A DNA stretch of 64,000 nucleotides from Fen-1258 sp964449775 (GTDB lineage Bacteria; Bacteroidota; Ignavibacteria; Ignavibacteriales; Melioribacteraceae), in contig CAYVBQ010000012.1 in NCBI GenBank assembly GCA_964449775.1, positions 36,269 to 100,268 on the forward strand, given 5' to 3'. Positions 26,575 through 35,892 of the stretch are shown here, in pieces. The translations under genes and the position numbers were made by a program. Numbering within the stretch: the first letter of the stretch is position 1; each line of letters starts with the position of its first letter. Under the pieces are notes generated by a model. The model searched no databases. It saw nothing but the letters and a program-made list of their open reading frames with translations, and was not told the DNA's origin.

Positions 26575-28034
26575 CAGGGTAAAATGTTTTTAAATATTTT
26601 TATATCATCTATGATTTTATATTCTGAAAAATATTTTTTTTCAACAGGCAAAAGAAGTATTAAGTAGGTGTAAATGAAATAAATTATTAAAGGTACTATG
26701 CTTAAATACCAATAACCGGACATTTTTATGAACAATTCAAGAACAATAATAAAGACCGTAATTAAGGTCAGTTTAATAAATTGCATGTTACTAATCCAAT
26801 TCTTCAATAGCGTAGGTGAGAAAATAATATATGCCAAACCAACAAAAATATTGGTAACCAGTGATGTAATACTGGCTCCAAACGCGCCGAGATAAGGAAT
26901 TAGAAAAAAATTAATTGTTAGATTAACAGCAGTAGCAACAACAACAATATACATTCTTATTTTTTGTCGATTAGAGGTAGTTAGTATTAATCCATAAGTT
27001 TCACTAAAAAAACGAACAAATAAAATAATAGCAAATATTTGAAGAATGGGAATCGCTTGAGAATACTCTTTCCCGCCGTATATGAGAGTAATAATTTGTT
27101 CCGGAAAAATGAAGAGTGTTACACTTATAGGAATTGAAACTATAACTAAAAGCTTATTAAAAATAGCGGCAAGTTTTTCGCCTTTTATAGGATCTTCTAA
27201 ATATAGTCTTGACAAAGTCGGCATTAAACTATTAACGAAAATATCTGGAATTATTAAAGGTAACAGAACCAACTTAAATGCTGCCTGGTAGACGCCAACA
27301 CTCTCAGCAGAGTCCCACAACGATAACAAAATAGTATCAATTTGAAAAAAAAGATTACCAAAAATCCAAAATACTCCGAAAACAATTACCTGATTTTTAA
27401 TTAACCTCAAATCACCAAAATGAAGTTTCAAATGAGAAAACGGAATGATCTTAGTGGCATAAAAAACAGCAATAATTAAACCTAACAGTTTTGTTGCAGT
27501 AAATGCTATCGAAATAACAAAAATGTCTTTTTGAAGAAATATCAATACAAGTATTACAATCAGAGAAATAAAATTTACAATAAAATTTACGAATGTTTCA
27601 TATTCTAATTTTTCACTTCCCTTGTACAGTGCTGATAAAAAATTTGTAAGGGTTGTGAAAACTACAAATGAACTGAATATTAGAAGTAGAGTCTTGATAT
27701 CTTGACTAAAATTACTCCAAAGCCCCAGTGATAATATCGAAATGAATGCAATTAAAGAAAAAACAATTTTTAACGAAAAATATTGATTAAAAATTGCAAC
27801 CTTATTTTGGATGTTTTTTGGTAACTCAGTAGTTAATAATAAATCAAGTCCAAAATCAGCAAATAAAATAAATGCAATTGCTATAGTTTGCACCGAAGTG
27901 AACTGTCCAAAAATCTCTTTCCCGTAAAACCGCGCAATTATCCAATAAATAATAATGTTGGTGAACAGTCTCGATGCCATTGAAAGAAAAGAAAAAAGTG
28001 AATTTTTCCTAATTCTAACTGATTCCGAAATCAA
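26574..28034 (-). CDS. EPS/O-antigen flippase (Wzx-like)
   Basis: A 486-residue MOP-superfamily membrane protein with 12-14 helices (KNSLFSFLSMASRLFTNII, IFADFGLDLLLTTELP, YQAAFKLVLLPLIIPD). It flips undecaprenyl-linked repeat units to the periplasm for the adjacent polymerase. The reading frame begins with a TTG at 28034 that shares bases with the Wzz stop; the KNSLFSF segment is homologous to the usual Wzx N-terminus, so the later ATG at 27980 is less likely. TGATG overlap with Wzy downstream. Confidence 0.88.
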   Translation of the reverse strand: MISESVRIRKNSLFSFLSMASRLFTNIIIYWIIARFYGKEIFGQFTSVQTIAIAFILFADFGLDLLLTTELPKNIQNKVAIFNQYFSLKIVFSLIAFISILSLGLWSNFSQDIKTLLLIFSSFVVFTTLTNFLSALYKGSEKLEYETFVNFIVNFISLIVILVLIFLQKDIFVISIAFTATKLLGLIIAVFYATKIIPFSHLKLHFGDLRLIKNQVIVFGVFWIFGNLFFQIDTILLSLWDSAESVGVYQAAFKLVLLPLIIPDIFVNSLMPTLSRLYLEDPIKGEKLAAIFNKLLVIVSIPISVTLFIFPEQIITLIYGGKEYSQAIPILQIFAIILFVRFFSETYGLILTTSNRQKIRMYIVVVATAVNLTINFFLIPYLGAFGASITSLVTNIFVGLAYIIFSPTLLKNWISNMQFIKLTLITVFIIVLELFIKMSGYWYLSIVPLIIYFIYTYLILLLPVEKKYFSEYKIIDDIKIFKNILP

Positions 28035-29275
28035 GATTTTGGCCTATAAGTTATACGTAGTTTTTTTAGATCTTTTCGAAATTGATCAATAAAAAAAGCA
28101 TGACTGTCCGGTGCTATTGCTCTTAGTTGAATAAACATTTCTTTAGAAAAAACCATAAACAAACCCAGAAGCATAGAGATCACAAAAGAAATAAGAGCAT
28201 ATAGTGTGGCCTTTGGTTTAGCTTTACGATCGGCAGGACCAGCTTTATCCAAAACTAAAACTGAAGGAGTATTTCTCGCTTCTTCAACTTTGGCTTGTTC
28301 GTACAATGGTTGAACGAATTCAAGTATTTTATATTGTATTTCAAGATTACGGAAAATTTTTAAATATTCGTTGCCGAGTTCAGGTGCTTGTTTGAAGGGG
28401 ATTAATAATTTTATATCTGTTTGCGAAGCATCTGTACCTAAATTTAATTGATCAATTTTCTTTTTCATCTCAGTCATTTCAATCTTTGCATTCGAAGTCA
28501 TTGGATGTTCAGCACCATAGGTTTGTTTCATTACATTCAACTCAACTTCCTTCTTATAATAGTCTACATAAAATTTGGACATTGATTCCACTGTTGCCTT
28601 AAGTTGTTCAGGAACAGCAATAACGCCATACTTTTCCTGAAACTTGCGCATAGCGGTTTCATAATTATTAATATCATTTATATTCTGGTTATAACGTTTT
28701 TCAACAAATTCTCTATTAGCTTTCGCATTTGTTACACTTAATCTCGTATTTATCTCATTAAGCCTATCAACTAAATAATTGGCAATGTTAGCAGCTTTTT
28801 GAGGGTCCTTATCATAAACTGTAATGGTAAGGTTACCTTCATCTTGTATTTCTAACTCGAAGTTTGACTGCCACTCTTTAACAACTTTTTCATAATAATC
28901 TCCTTCACGTTCATACTCTTTCCTTAATTCAAATTTTTTGATAACATCATTGGTCACTGTGGCGCTCATAAGAATAGCCATAAATCGATCCGATTCTGAA
29001 CTTCCTCCTGTAAGAGCGACCAATCCCTTGCTTGCAGAAAAACCTTTTGCCAATCCGCTTAATCCGGAGATCATTGATAGAGGGTCATTCTTTTCAGCAG
29101 GGAAAACCGAGGCAGTAGATTTATACCATTTGGGTGATAATAATGCATATGTGGTTACACATCCAGTTATTACTAATACAAACCAAAATAAAAACCACCT
29201 ATTCTTAACAATCACAGTAAGAAATTCAAGAAAAGTATTACCTACTGTCTGTTGACTTTCATTCAGACTTTTCAT
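28031..29275 (-). CDS. Polysaccharide chain-length determinant (Wzz/PCP family)
   Basis: A 414-residue inner-membrane co-polymerase. TM1 lies around residues 27-47 (WFLFWFVLVITGCVTTYALL), followed by the Wzz signature YKSTASVFPAE, a long periplasmic coiled-coil region (about 180-330) and a proline-rich TM2 entry (GPADRKAKPKATLYALISFV). The short cytoplasmic C-terminus lacks a tyrosine-kinase domain, so control by a BY-kinase would need a separate gene. It lies between Wza and Wzx. Confidence 0.9.
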   Translation of the reverse strand: MKSLNESQQTVGNTFLEFLTVIVKNRWFLFWFVLVITGCVTTYALLSPKWYKSTASVFPAEKNDPLSMISGLSGLAKGFSASKGLVALTGGSSESDRFMAILMSATVTNDVIKKFELRKEYEREGDYYEKVVKEWQSNFELEIQDEGNLTITVYDKDPQKAANIANYLVDRLNEINTRLSVTNAKANREFVEKRYNQNINDINNYETAMRKFQEKYGVIAVPEQLKATVESMSKFYVDYYKKEVELNVMKQTYGAEHPMTSNAKIEMTEMKKKIDQLNLGTDASQTDIKLLIPFKQAPELGNEYLKIFRNLEIQYKILEFVQPLYEQAKVEEARNTPSVLVLDKAGPADRKAKPKATLYALISFVISMLLGLFMVFSKEMFIQLRAIAPDSHAFFIDQFRKDLKKLRITYRPKS

Positions 29276-29292
29276 TTATAAACCTTTAATTT

Positions 29293-30750
29293 TTATTTAC
29301 CAAATTGAACTAATAGTAATATTATTGTTGCTACAGTGCCGATGATACCCGCAATGCTTCCTATCCTTGATAAATAGTAATTAAAATTTCGCGGAATAAT
29401 TTTAGGGACGTAAATATAATCGCCCACTTCTAACTTTAGTCTTTCTTTCTCTTTTGTAATCCAATCTTTCCCTTTTCCTTTAATGACAACTATCTCAGCA
29501 TCATCTTCACGTGCCATCTCCGTTTTACCGCCCGCTTTCTTTACGTAATAGTTATAGTTTTCCCCTTCGACATGTTTTACGTAACCGAACTTGGAGACTT
29601 GTCCAAAAACATAAACGTAATCGAACGGTTGAGGAATGAGAATCAGATCGCCGTCCTTTACTGAAAAATTGCTTTCATCAGAATTTGGATCGTACAGTTT
29701 TGTGAAATCTACAAGGCTTTCATCGCGCAATACTCTCAACTGATTATCAATATTGAAAAATAAGGTGTCTTCAAGCTGAAGATTATTTGTTCGGGACAAT
29801 GAAAGAGCATCTTGCATTTGGCGCATTTTTAATTGAGTTTCGGGCAGAAGAATTTTCTCCGGACTGTTAAAATAATCTTCAGTGAGTTGATATTTTTTTA
29901 ACATTTCTAGCGAAGAATAATCCCGCACTATTTCTGCTCGTGATAAATCAGCAGACTCTTTAAGACCGCCGGCTTTTTCAATTACTTCTTTTAGTGCAGT
30001 TCCACTTTGTTTTAAGTAAACATATCCCGGATTTTTAACCTCACCAAGAACAAGCGCCTTAAAAATTCTTCTCTGATTTGGGTCGGCTAAAATTCTAATT
30101 CTATCTCCCCGTTTAAGAGAAAAATTAGTATTAACATCTACACGAATAATTTCTTCTTTATCTCCGGCAGAATTTAAGCGTGATATCTCGGCAGTCTTAA
30201 CATTTTCATAAGCAAGGTTAATACCACCGGCAAAGAGTAAAGCATCAGAAAGACCGTCGCCATCAACAAATTGAAATTTGACTTCTTTATTTACTGCGCC
30301 AATAATTTCTACAAAACTTGTGCTGAAATCAAAAGCTGGAAAAACTATCACATCATCATTTTTCAAATAAGGATTGAATTTAAAATCGCCGGTTAATCTA
30401 AATTTTTCTAAATCGAGTTTTATTATTTCTCCGGAGAATCTTTTAAGAAGTATATCTCGCTTAGCATAGCTTGCAAATTCATTCTTAATTTTTGCCATCA
30501 GTCTTTCATCTTTGGCACTGGATAAGACTTGAGATTTAGCCTCGGTAAAGATCCTTGTGATGAATTGGTCGGCACGCTCTGTCATGAGGGCAGGAAACGT
30601 TCCATTAATGATGAATGATCCGCCAATTGTAACACTTATCATGCTTACGCTAGCTAAATCGCTCTTATAATTAGATTTTGAATTCTGATCTTGTGCATTA
30701 ACAGAATTCACAATGGTTAGTGTAATTAGAAATAAAATAATTTTTTTCAT
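29293..30750 (-). CDS. Polysaccharide export protein with SLBB domains (Wza-like)
   Basis: A 485-residue exported protein with signal peptide (MKKIILFLITLTIVNSVNAQ), a Poly_export region (VSMISVTIGGSFIINGTFPA), at least three SLBB repeats (VEIIGAVNKEVKF, LVLGEVKNPGYVYLKQSG, VYVFGQVSKFGYVKHVEG) and a C-terminal membrane helix (SIAGIIGTVATIILLLVQF). It is the outer-membrane/periplasmic exporter for the EPS. It is the first gene of the minus-strand Wza-Wzz-Wzx-Wzy operon. Confidence 0.88.
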   Translation of the reverse strand: MKKIILFLITLTIVNSVNAQDQNSKSNYKSDLASVSMISVTIGGSFIINGTFPALMTERADQFITRIFTEAKSQVLSSAKDERLMAKIKNEFASYAKRDILLKRFSGEIIKLDLEKFRLTGDFKFNPYLKNDDVIVFPAFDFSTSFVEIIGAVNKEVKFQFVDGDGLSDALLFAGGINLAYENVKTAEISRLNSAGDKEEIIRVDVNTNFSLKRGDRIRILADPNQRRIFKALVLGEVKNPGYVYLKQSGTALKEVIEKAGGLKESADLSRAEIVRDYSSLEMLKKYQLTEDYFNSPEKILLPETQLKMRQMQDALSLSRTNNLQLEDTLFFNIDNQLRVLRDESLVDFTKLYDPNSDESNFSVKDGDLILIPQPFDYVYVFGQVSKFGYVKHVEGENYNYYVKKAGGKTEMAREDDAEIVVIKGKGKDWITKEKERLKLEVGDYIYVPKIIPRNFNYYLSRIGSIAGIIGTVATIILLLVQFGK

Positions 30751-30854
30751 ATAGGTTCGATTATATAATAGTTGAAAAATACAAAGTGATAAATAAGAAA
30801 GGTAAAAAGAGGCAGTAGTATATTACTCCATGCTGGTTTTCGAATGCCACAAAC

Positions 30855-31865
30855 TTAACGATTTTTGTACTGAACTTCATAATATTTTTGATACTCGCCG
30901 GAAATTATTCTTTCCCACCAATTTTTGTTTTGGAGGTACCAATCAATTGTGTCGCTAATTGCCTGTTCAAATTCAAATGTCGGTTTCCATCCTAACTCAT
31001 TTTGAATTTTGGATGAATCAATTGCATAACGGCGATCGTGACCCGGACGATCCTTCACATACTCGATCAGATCTTCTCCCTTACCAAGTTTAGTTAGAAT
31101 CAGTTTTACAATCTCAATGTTCTTCATTTCCCGGCTTGCGCCGATGTTGTAAACTTCTCCCGGTTTACCATTTTCGAAGACTAGTTCCGCAGCTTTATTA
31201 TGATCAATCACATAGATCCAATCGCGCACATTCAAACCATCTCCATAGACCGGAAGTTTCTTATTGTTAAGTGCATTGATTATCATCAACGGGATTAATT
31301 TTTCCGGAAATTGAAGAGGACCATAATTATTAGAACAACGAGTAATCACAACCGGTAATCCATATGTATGATGAAATGAAAGTGCAGCCATATCCGCGGC
31401 AGCTTTACTTGATGAATACGGACTGTTCGGTGAAAGCGGAGTTTGTTCTGTGAACAATCCGGTTGCACCTAAACTGCCATAAACTTCATCGGTGGAGATC
31501 TGTAAAAATTTTTCTGCTTCGTATCGGCGTGCCGCTTCGAGCAAGACGTTTGTTCCAATTACATTTGTTCTATAAAACACTTCAGAGCCAAGAATGCTTC
31601 TATCAACATGCGATTCCGCGGCAAAGTTTATCACATACTTTATTGAATACTTCTTAAAAAGGTAATCCACAAGTTCATTGTTAGTGATATCCCCTTTTAC
31701 AAAATGATAATTCTTCTTTCCTTCGCTTGGTCGTAAATTTTCCAGATTACCGGCGTAAGTCAGTTTATCTAAATTTATGATAAAATAATCATCACGAGTG
31801 GATAAGATATGATTAATGAAATTACTCCCTATGAATCCGGCACCACCTGTAACTAAAATGTTCAT
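30855..31865 (-). CDS. rfbB: dTDP-glucose 4,6-dehydratase
   Basis: An extended SDR that converts dTDP-glucose to dTDP-4-keto-6-deoxyglucose, the committed step to dTDP-rhamnose and related deoxysugars. The 336 residues show NILVTGGAGFIGSNF, NFAAESHVDRSI, TDEVYGSL, active-site YSSSKAAADM, NNYGPLQFPEKLIP and GDGLNVRDWIYV, all diagnostic for RmlB. The other rml genes are not in the window. Its first codons match a truncated copy at 32323-32364 across the inserted four-helix-bundle gene. Confidence 0.95.
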   Translation of the reverse strand: MNILVTGGAGFIGSNFINHILSTRDDYFIINLDKLTYAGNLENLRPSEGKKNYHFVKGDITNNELVDYLFKKYSIKYVINFAAESHVDRSILGSEVFYRTNVIGTNVLLEAARRYEAEKFLQISTDEVYGSLGATGLFTEQTPLSPNSPYSSSKAAADMAALSFHHTYGLPVVITRCSNNYGPLQFPEKLIPLMIINALNNKKLPVYGDGLNVRDWIYVIDHNKAAELVFENGKPGEVYNIGASREMKNIEIVKLILTKLGKGEDLIEYVKDRPGHDRRYAIDSSKIQNELGWKPTFEFEQAISDTIDWYLQNKNWWERIISGEYQKYYEVQYKNR

Positions 31866-31904
31866 AAATGATAAATGATAAATGTTAAATTGTAAATGAT
31901 AAAG

Positions 31905-32255
31905 TTAACTATTCCGCTTTGTGGACTTTGAACTAATGGCACCTAAGATTCGCTTCAGTTCAAGAGATTCTTTTAATAAATATTCTATTTCATCATCTAA
32001 AGTTTTTATTTCTTTAATTATTCGTAGCCAATAATTGGTTTCTCGCATTTCTTTTAGAGAAATATTTATTTTGTTGAAAAAATCTGGTTTTGATATTGCT
32101 CCTTGAGCTTCCTCATAATTAGCACCGCTTGATGTCGAAGATTTAATAAGTTGATAAGAAATTAGTTGATACTCTTTATGCTTCGGTAACTTTCTACAAT
32201 ATTTAACCGTTCTAACTGCAAAATCAAATAATCTTTTTCCTAATCCTTCATCCAT
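31905..32255 (-). CDS. Four-helix bundle protein (23S rRNA intervening-sequence protein family)
   Basis: A 116-residue all-helical protein with FDFAVRTVKYCRKLPKH, SSGANYEEAQGA and MRETNYWLRIIKE, the standard motif set of the IVS/four-helix bundle family first described in 23S rRNA intervening sequences. The function is unknown. ATG at 32255; two codons upstream is an in-frame TTG. The flanks are AAATGATAAATT-type low-complexity DNA on both sides, and the gene separates rfbB from a duplicated epimerase 5' end, suggesting insertion. Confidence 0.85.
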   Translation of the reverse strand: MDEGLGKRLFDFAVRTVKYCRKLPKHKEYQLISYQLIKSSTSSGANYEEAQGAISKPDFFNKINISLKEMRETNYWLRIIKEIKTLDDEIEYLLKESLELKRILGAISSKSTKRNS

Positions 32256-32322
32256 TTTCAAATCAATAATTTATAATCTTTAATTTATCATTTATAATTT
32301 GTCATTTGCCATTTCCTTTAAG

Positions 32323-32364
32323 TTATCCGGCACCACCAGTCACAAGTATTTTTTTTGTTGTCAT
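32323..32364 (-). pseudogene. Truncated 5' end of a nucleotide-sugar dehydratase gene
   Basis: The 13 codons MTTKKILVTGGAG are followed directly by TAA. This is the beginning of an extended SDR gene, cut in its NAD-binding glycine motif. ATCCGGCACCACC on the plus strand is shared exactly with the start of rfbB at 31835-31847, so the two 5' ends flank the four-helix-bundle gene as a direct repeat. Confidence 0.75.
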
Positions 32365-32367
32365 AAA

Positions 32368-33111
32368 TTAGAATGCAAATAGACCGAAGAAAATTCCGGT
32401 TTGAATAAAGAATGAATTACTTTTAAGATCCGATGGAACACTTCTCAAAATTTTATCGTTATCAACTTTCCATTCGTTATTAGTAGAGAAGATGTAACCT
32501 CCGCCTACTCTGAAAGCTATAAATCTATCTAACGGAATATCAATATTTAAGGTAGGAGTTATGGTAAAAAATGTGTTCGAAAATTTTCTGCTTTTGTTTC
32601 GATCAATCGATGAAGTAATAGGTGAAAATGCGCTCCACGCAGTAGTCCAATCAAAATTATCTGCGTTCTGAAATACTTCAACACTTGAAGATCCGACGCC
32701 GATAATTGCGCCAAGTGAAACAGCAATTTTATTTATAAATGGGAGTGTATACTCGGCGGTAAAACCTCCTAATCCATAAGAGTATTTTACTTCCACATTT
32801 AATCCTTCAATAACCCCATTTGAGGATTGCGTTCCGCTTAATCCCATTCCGCCAAGTCTTAAATTATCAACCAGCATTATATATGCATAACCGCCGCCGC
32901 CAAGAACAAACATTCCATTATCGGATAGGTTTTCAATATGTAAATTTTTTAATATCTGCGTGTTAATCGGATTCATATTTGGAAAAACAACCGTTGGAGT
33001 AAAACCACCGGCAGCACCAAAACGCGCAACCCAGCCCACATCTTCAGCTTCTTGAGCAAATAATGAAGTTGAGGAGAGAAAGATCATAATTGCAAATAAT
33101 GTTTTTTTCAT
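32368..33111 (-). CDS. Outer-membrane beta-barrel protein of unknown function
   Basis: A 247-residue exported protein beginning MKKTLFAIMIFLSSTSLFAQ, a clear signal peptide; an earlier in-frame ATG at 33159 would place 16 extra residues before it. The rest alternates polar and hydrophobic residues in strand-like blocks (LRLGGMGLSGTQS, YGLGGFTAEYTL, FIAFRVGGGYIF) and ends FFIQTGIFFGLFAF, an aromatic-terminated barrel end. It probably sits in the outer membrane. No specific family recognised. Confidence 0.7.
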   Translation of the reverse strand: MKKTLFAIMIFLSSTSLFAQEAEDVGWVARFGAAGGFTPTVVFPNMNPINTQILKNLHIENLSDNGMFVLGGGGYAYIMLVDNLRLGGMGLSGTQSSNGVIEGLNVEVKYSYGLGGFTAEYTLPFINKIAVSLGAIIGVGSSSVEVFQNADNFDWTTAWSAFSPITSSIDRNKSRKFSNTFFTITPTLNIDIPLDRFIAFRVGGGYIFSTNNEWKVDNDKILRSVPSDLKSNSFFIQTGIFFGLFAF

Positions 33112-33191
33112 TTTGATCTGTATTCTTTTGGTGGGCAAAATTAGTAATTCCATTGACAAAACGGAAATGATTAATCCATAACAAAAATTAT

Positions 33192-33255
33192 AAAGACCGC
33201 ATTAGTTTTCATTTCTATGTTTACCACAACAAGGTGAAAACCAATAACGGTCTTT
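33192..33255 (-). terminator. Imperfect hairpin after ftsZ, possible dcw terminator
   Basis: On the minus strand AAAGACCGTTATTGGTTTTCA pairs with TGAAAACTAATGCGGTCTTT around a 23-base loop, then ATAATTTTTG follows. The position after the end of the 14-gene dcw cluster fits a terminator. It may serve both directions because the stem is nearly symmetric. Confidence 0.55.
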
Positions 33256-33261
33256 GTATTT

Positions 33262-33330
33262 ATAATTGAGAATTGACTATTTACTATTTGATTTCCAATA
33301 GACAATAATCAATAGTCAATAGTCAATAGA
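33262..33330. repeat. AATAGTCAATAGTC low-complexity repeat
   Basis: Direct repeats of a 7-8 bp unit (AATAGTC, with ATTGACT relatives) fill the space just after the ftsZ stop codon. It belongs to the same class of short intergenic repeats seen near dnaE and the four-helix-bundle gene. Confidence 0.7.
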
Positions 33331-33332
33331 AA

Positions 33333-34625
33333 TTAATCCATAATTTTTCTTAAGAACGAGGAGCTGTCATCCTCATCTCTATTTTTGTTAGTAAAATAAT
33401 CGCTATCACTATAATCGTTACGTTCTGTTTTATATCCAGCTTCTATTGAACCTTGTTCAAATAGATCTAAGTTGGTTTTCTTAACCCGGAGAATAGTTGG
33501 TACATTCAAGTCGTCGCTATTCTCAATTTCCATCTGACCGCGTTTAGAAGAGAATCCGCCATAGTTCACAGCTTTCTTTTCCATCTGTTTACGTTCGGCT
33601 TTTTCGCTTTTTAGATTACTGATAGTATGTGAACTTGCTTTTGCTTCAAACCCGGTTGCAATTACTGTATAAGAGACATATTCATTCATCTGATCTTTGA
33701 TAACGGTTCCGAAAATTACATTTGCTTCTTCACCTGCGGCTTCAAAGATTACATTATTACCGGCTTCTACTTCAGCCATAGTCATATTTGTTGGACCGGT
33801 AACATTTAGAAGAATATTTTTGGCGCCTTTGATTGAAATACCTTCAAGAAGCGGAGATGAAATTGCTTTTTGAGCAGCTTCAACAGAACGGTTTTCACCG
33901 CTTGCAATTCCGCATCCCATCAATGCTTGTCCGCTGTCTCTCATTACTGTTCTAACATCAGCAAAGTCAACATTGATAATTCCCTTCACAGTAATTATCT
34001 CTGCAATACCTCTAGTAGCTTCATACAAAATTTCATTCGGTTTATTGAAAGCCGCTTTAGCTGCTGTAGCCGTATCAATGATACTGAGAATTCTTCCATT
34101 CGGAATCACGATCAAACTATCAACGTATTGTCTAAGATCGGCAATACCTTCATCGGCGTTTTTCATTCTCTGCTTACCTTCCCATGCGAAAGGTTTTGTA
34201 ACAATGCCAATAACAAGCGCACCCATACTTTTAGCGATTGATGCAACTATTGGCGCCGCGCCCGTTCCTGTTCCGCCGCCCATACCCGAGGTAACGAACA
34301 CCATATCAGAACCTTCAAGATGCCGGGTAATTTTTTCTCTATCTTCTTCGGCAGATTTTCTTCCTACGTTTGGATCAGCGCCCGCACCAAGACCGCGAGT
34401 TACGTTTGTACCAATCTGAATTTTTTGCTGAGCCAAGCTTTCTTCCAACACTTGCGCATCTGTGTTGATAGCAATGAATTCAACTCCCGTTAAGCCCCGT
34501 TCGATCATACTATCAATCGCATTACAGCCGCCTCCACCGACTCCTACAACTTTTAACTGAGCCGACATTGGCCTTTGAGTTTCCAAAGTAATGAAGCGGG
34601 GCCGTTTTTCTGAATTAGTTGACAT
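33333..34625 (-). CDS. ftsZ: Cell division protein FtsZ
   Basis: Tubulin-like GTPase that forms the Z ring. The 430 residues contain GVGGGGCNAIDSMI, the tubulin signature GMGGGTGTGAAPIVA, NPNEILYEATRGI-type T6/T7 region with INVDFADVRTVM, and a variable tail ending in the conserved peptides NVPTILRVKK and SSSFLRKIMD, the binding site for FtsA. A strong AAGGAGG lies four bases before the ATG, unusual among these genes, suggesting high independent translation. It is the last gene of the dcw cluster. Confidence 0.98.
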   Translation of the reverse strand: MSTNSEKRPRFITLETQRPMSAQLKVVGVGGGGCNAIDSMIERGLTGVEFIAINTDAQVLEESLAQQKIQIGTNVTRGLGAGADPNVGRKSAEEDREKITRHLEGSDMVFVTSGMGGGTGTGAAPIVASIAKSMGALVIGIVTKPFAWEGKQRMKNADEGIADLRQYVDSLIVIPNGRILSIIDTATAAKAAFNKPNEILYEATRGIAEIITVKGIINVDFADVRTVMRDSGQALMGCGIASGENRSVEAAQKAISSPLLEGISIKGAKNILLNVTGPTNMTMAEVEAGNNVIFEAAGEEANVIFGTVIKDQMNEYVSYTVIATGFEAKASSHTISNLKSEKAERKQMEKKAVNYGGFSSKRGQMEIENSDDLNVPTILRVKKTNLDLFEQGSIEAGYKTERNDYSDSDYFTNKNRDEDDSSSFLRKIMD

Positions 34626-34650
34626 GATTCCTCCTTGTTGTGGTATTTAT

Positions 34651-35892
34651 TTATAGTTTATCAAAGAATTCTTGTATTCTCTTAAAAGTCTTACCAAGAT
34701 TTAATTTACTTTCCTTACCAGTTGTCCTTACAGTTGTGAATTGTTCAGATCTACTTCCCGGAATTCCGCGAATCAATCCGGCTACAGTTGCAAATTCCGG
34801 ACTTTCAACTTCATTGGATAGCCCAGAACCGAGATCCAGCGGAACACCGATGCGGGCGGGCATTCCAAAAACTTCTTCAGCCAATTCGGTGCATCCTTTA
34901 AGCAGCGAGCCGCCTCCGGTAAGAACAACACCTGCTTTTATTTTATTTTTAAACCCCGCGTGGCGGAGCTCGTTATCAATAATTGAAAACAATTCTTTCA
35001 TTCTTACGCTGATAATTTGTGTAAGAAGTGATAATGGAATTTTCACATTCCCTCTTCCGCCAACACCTCTAATAAAAATGTCTTCTTCTCTGATGATCGC
35101 ATGTTCTGTTGCGTAGCCATGTTCTTTTTTTAACTTCTCTGCCTCGGCTGTTACGATGCCAAGTGTCTCACGTATATCATTTGTAACCTGATTGCCTGCT
35201 ACACCAATAACTTTTGTATGCTTGATCGCCTTACGGTGAAAAATTGCAATGTCCGTAGTTCCGCCGCCGATATCTATCACGAGCACACCTAAATCTTTTT
35301 CATTGTCTTCTAGAACTGCAAAGCTCGATGCAATCGGTTGAAGAACGTAATCTTTAACAAAGTATCCGGCGCGTTCTACAGATTTTTTAATATTTTGGAT
35401 TGCCGGAATAGATGCGAGTACTACATGATTAACTGCCTCGAGACGTGAACCGCACATTCCGATCGGGTCATCAATTCCACCTTGATGATCAACAGAATAT
35501 TCTTCAGGAATGATGTGAAGTATTTGGCGGTCGGATGGAATTCGAATAGTTTGAACATCGGCACGAAGTCTGTCTAAATCTTGCTGGTTAATCTCCTTTT
35601 CAGGATTGCTGATTGTAACATAATTTCTATGGCGCAAACTTGTTATATGTTCACCGGCAACGCCCACATTTACTTCCTTTACTTGGAGACCTGCTCTATT
35701 CAGCGCAATGTTCATCGCCTCAGTAATAGCTTCGGCAGTTTTAGAAATGTTTGCAACCAACCCGCGGTTCAATCCTTCCGAAGGTGCAACACCAAATCCA
35801 AGTATGTTCAAACTATTATCAACTTGCTCAGCAATCACTGCGCAAACTTTTGTTGTGCCAAGATCGAGTCCGGCTATAACATTTTTTTTCAT
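34651..35892 (-). CDS. ftsA: Cell division protein FtsA
   Basis: Actin-like protein that tethers FtsZ to the membrane. The 413 residues include VIAGLDLGTTKVCAVIAE (phosphate 1), VLVIDIGGGTTDIAIF (phosphate 2), GVVLTGGGSLLKG (adenosine site), the SHS2/1C region and an amphipathic C-terminus (GKTFKRIQEFFDKL) that acts as membrane target. ATGA overlap with ftsQ upstream indicates coupling; ftsZ follows after 25 bases. Confidence 0.97.
   Translation of the reverse strand: MKKNVIAGLDLGTTKVCAVIAEQVDNSLNILGFGVAPSEGLNRGLVANISKTAEAITEAMNIALNRAGLQVKEVNVGVAGEHITSLRHRNYVTISNPEKEINQQDLDRLRADVQTIRIPSDRQILHIIPEEYSVDHQGGIDDPIGMCGSRLEAVNHVVLASIPAIQNIKKSVERAGYFVKDYVLQPIASSFAVLEDNEKDLGVLVIDIGGGTTDIAIFHRKAIKHTKVIGVAGNQVTNDIRETLGIVTAEAEKLKKEHGYATEHAIIREEDIFIRGVGGRGNVKIPLSLLTQIISVRMKELFSIIDNELRHAGFKNKIKAGVVLTGGGSLLKGCTELAEEVFGMPARIGVPLDLGSGLSNEVESPEFATVAGLIRGIPGSRSEQFTTVRTTGKESKLNLGKTFKRIQEFFDKL

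Noticed and set aside
33870..34419. Plus-strand frames opposite ftsZ
   Set aside because: Serine/isoleucine-rich translations of the antisense strand of a conserved gene; no motif or ribosome site.
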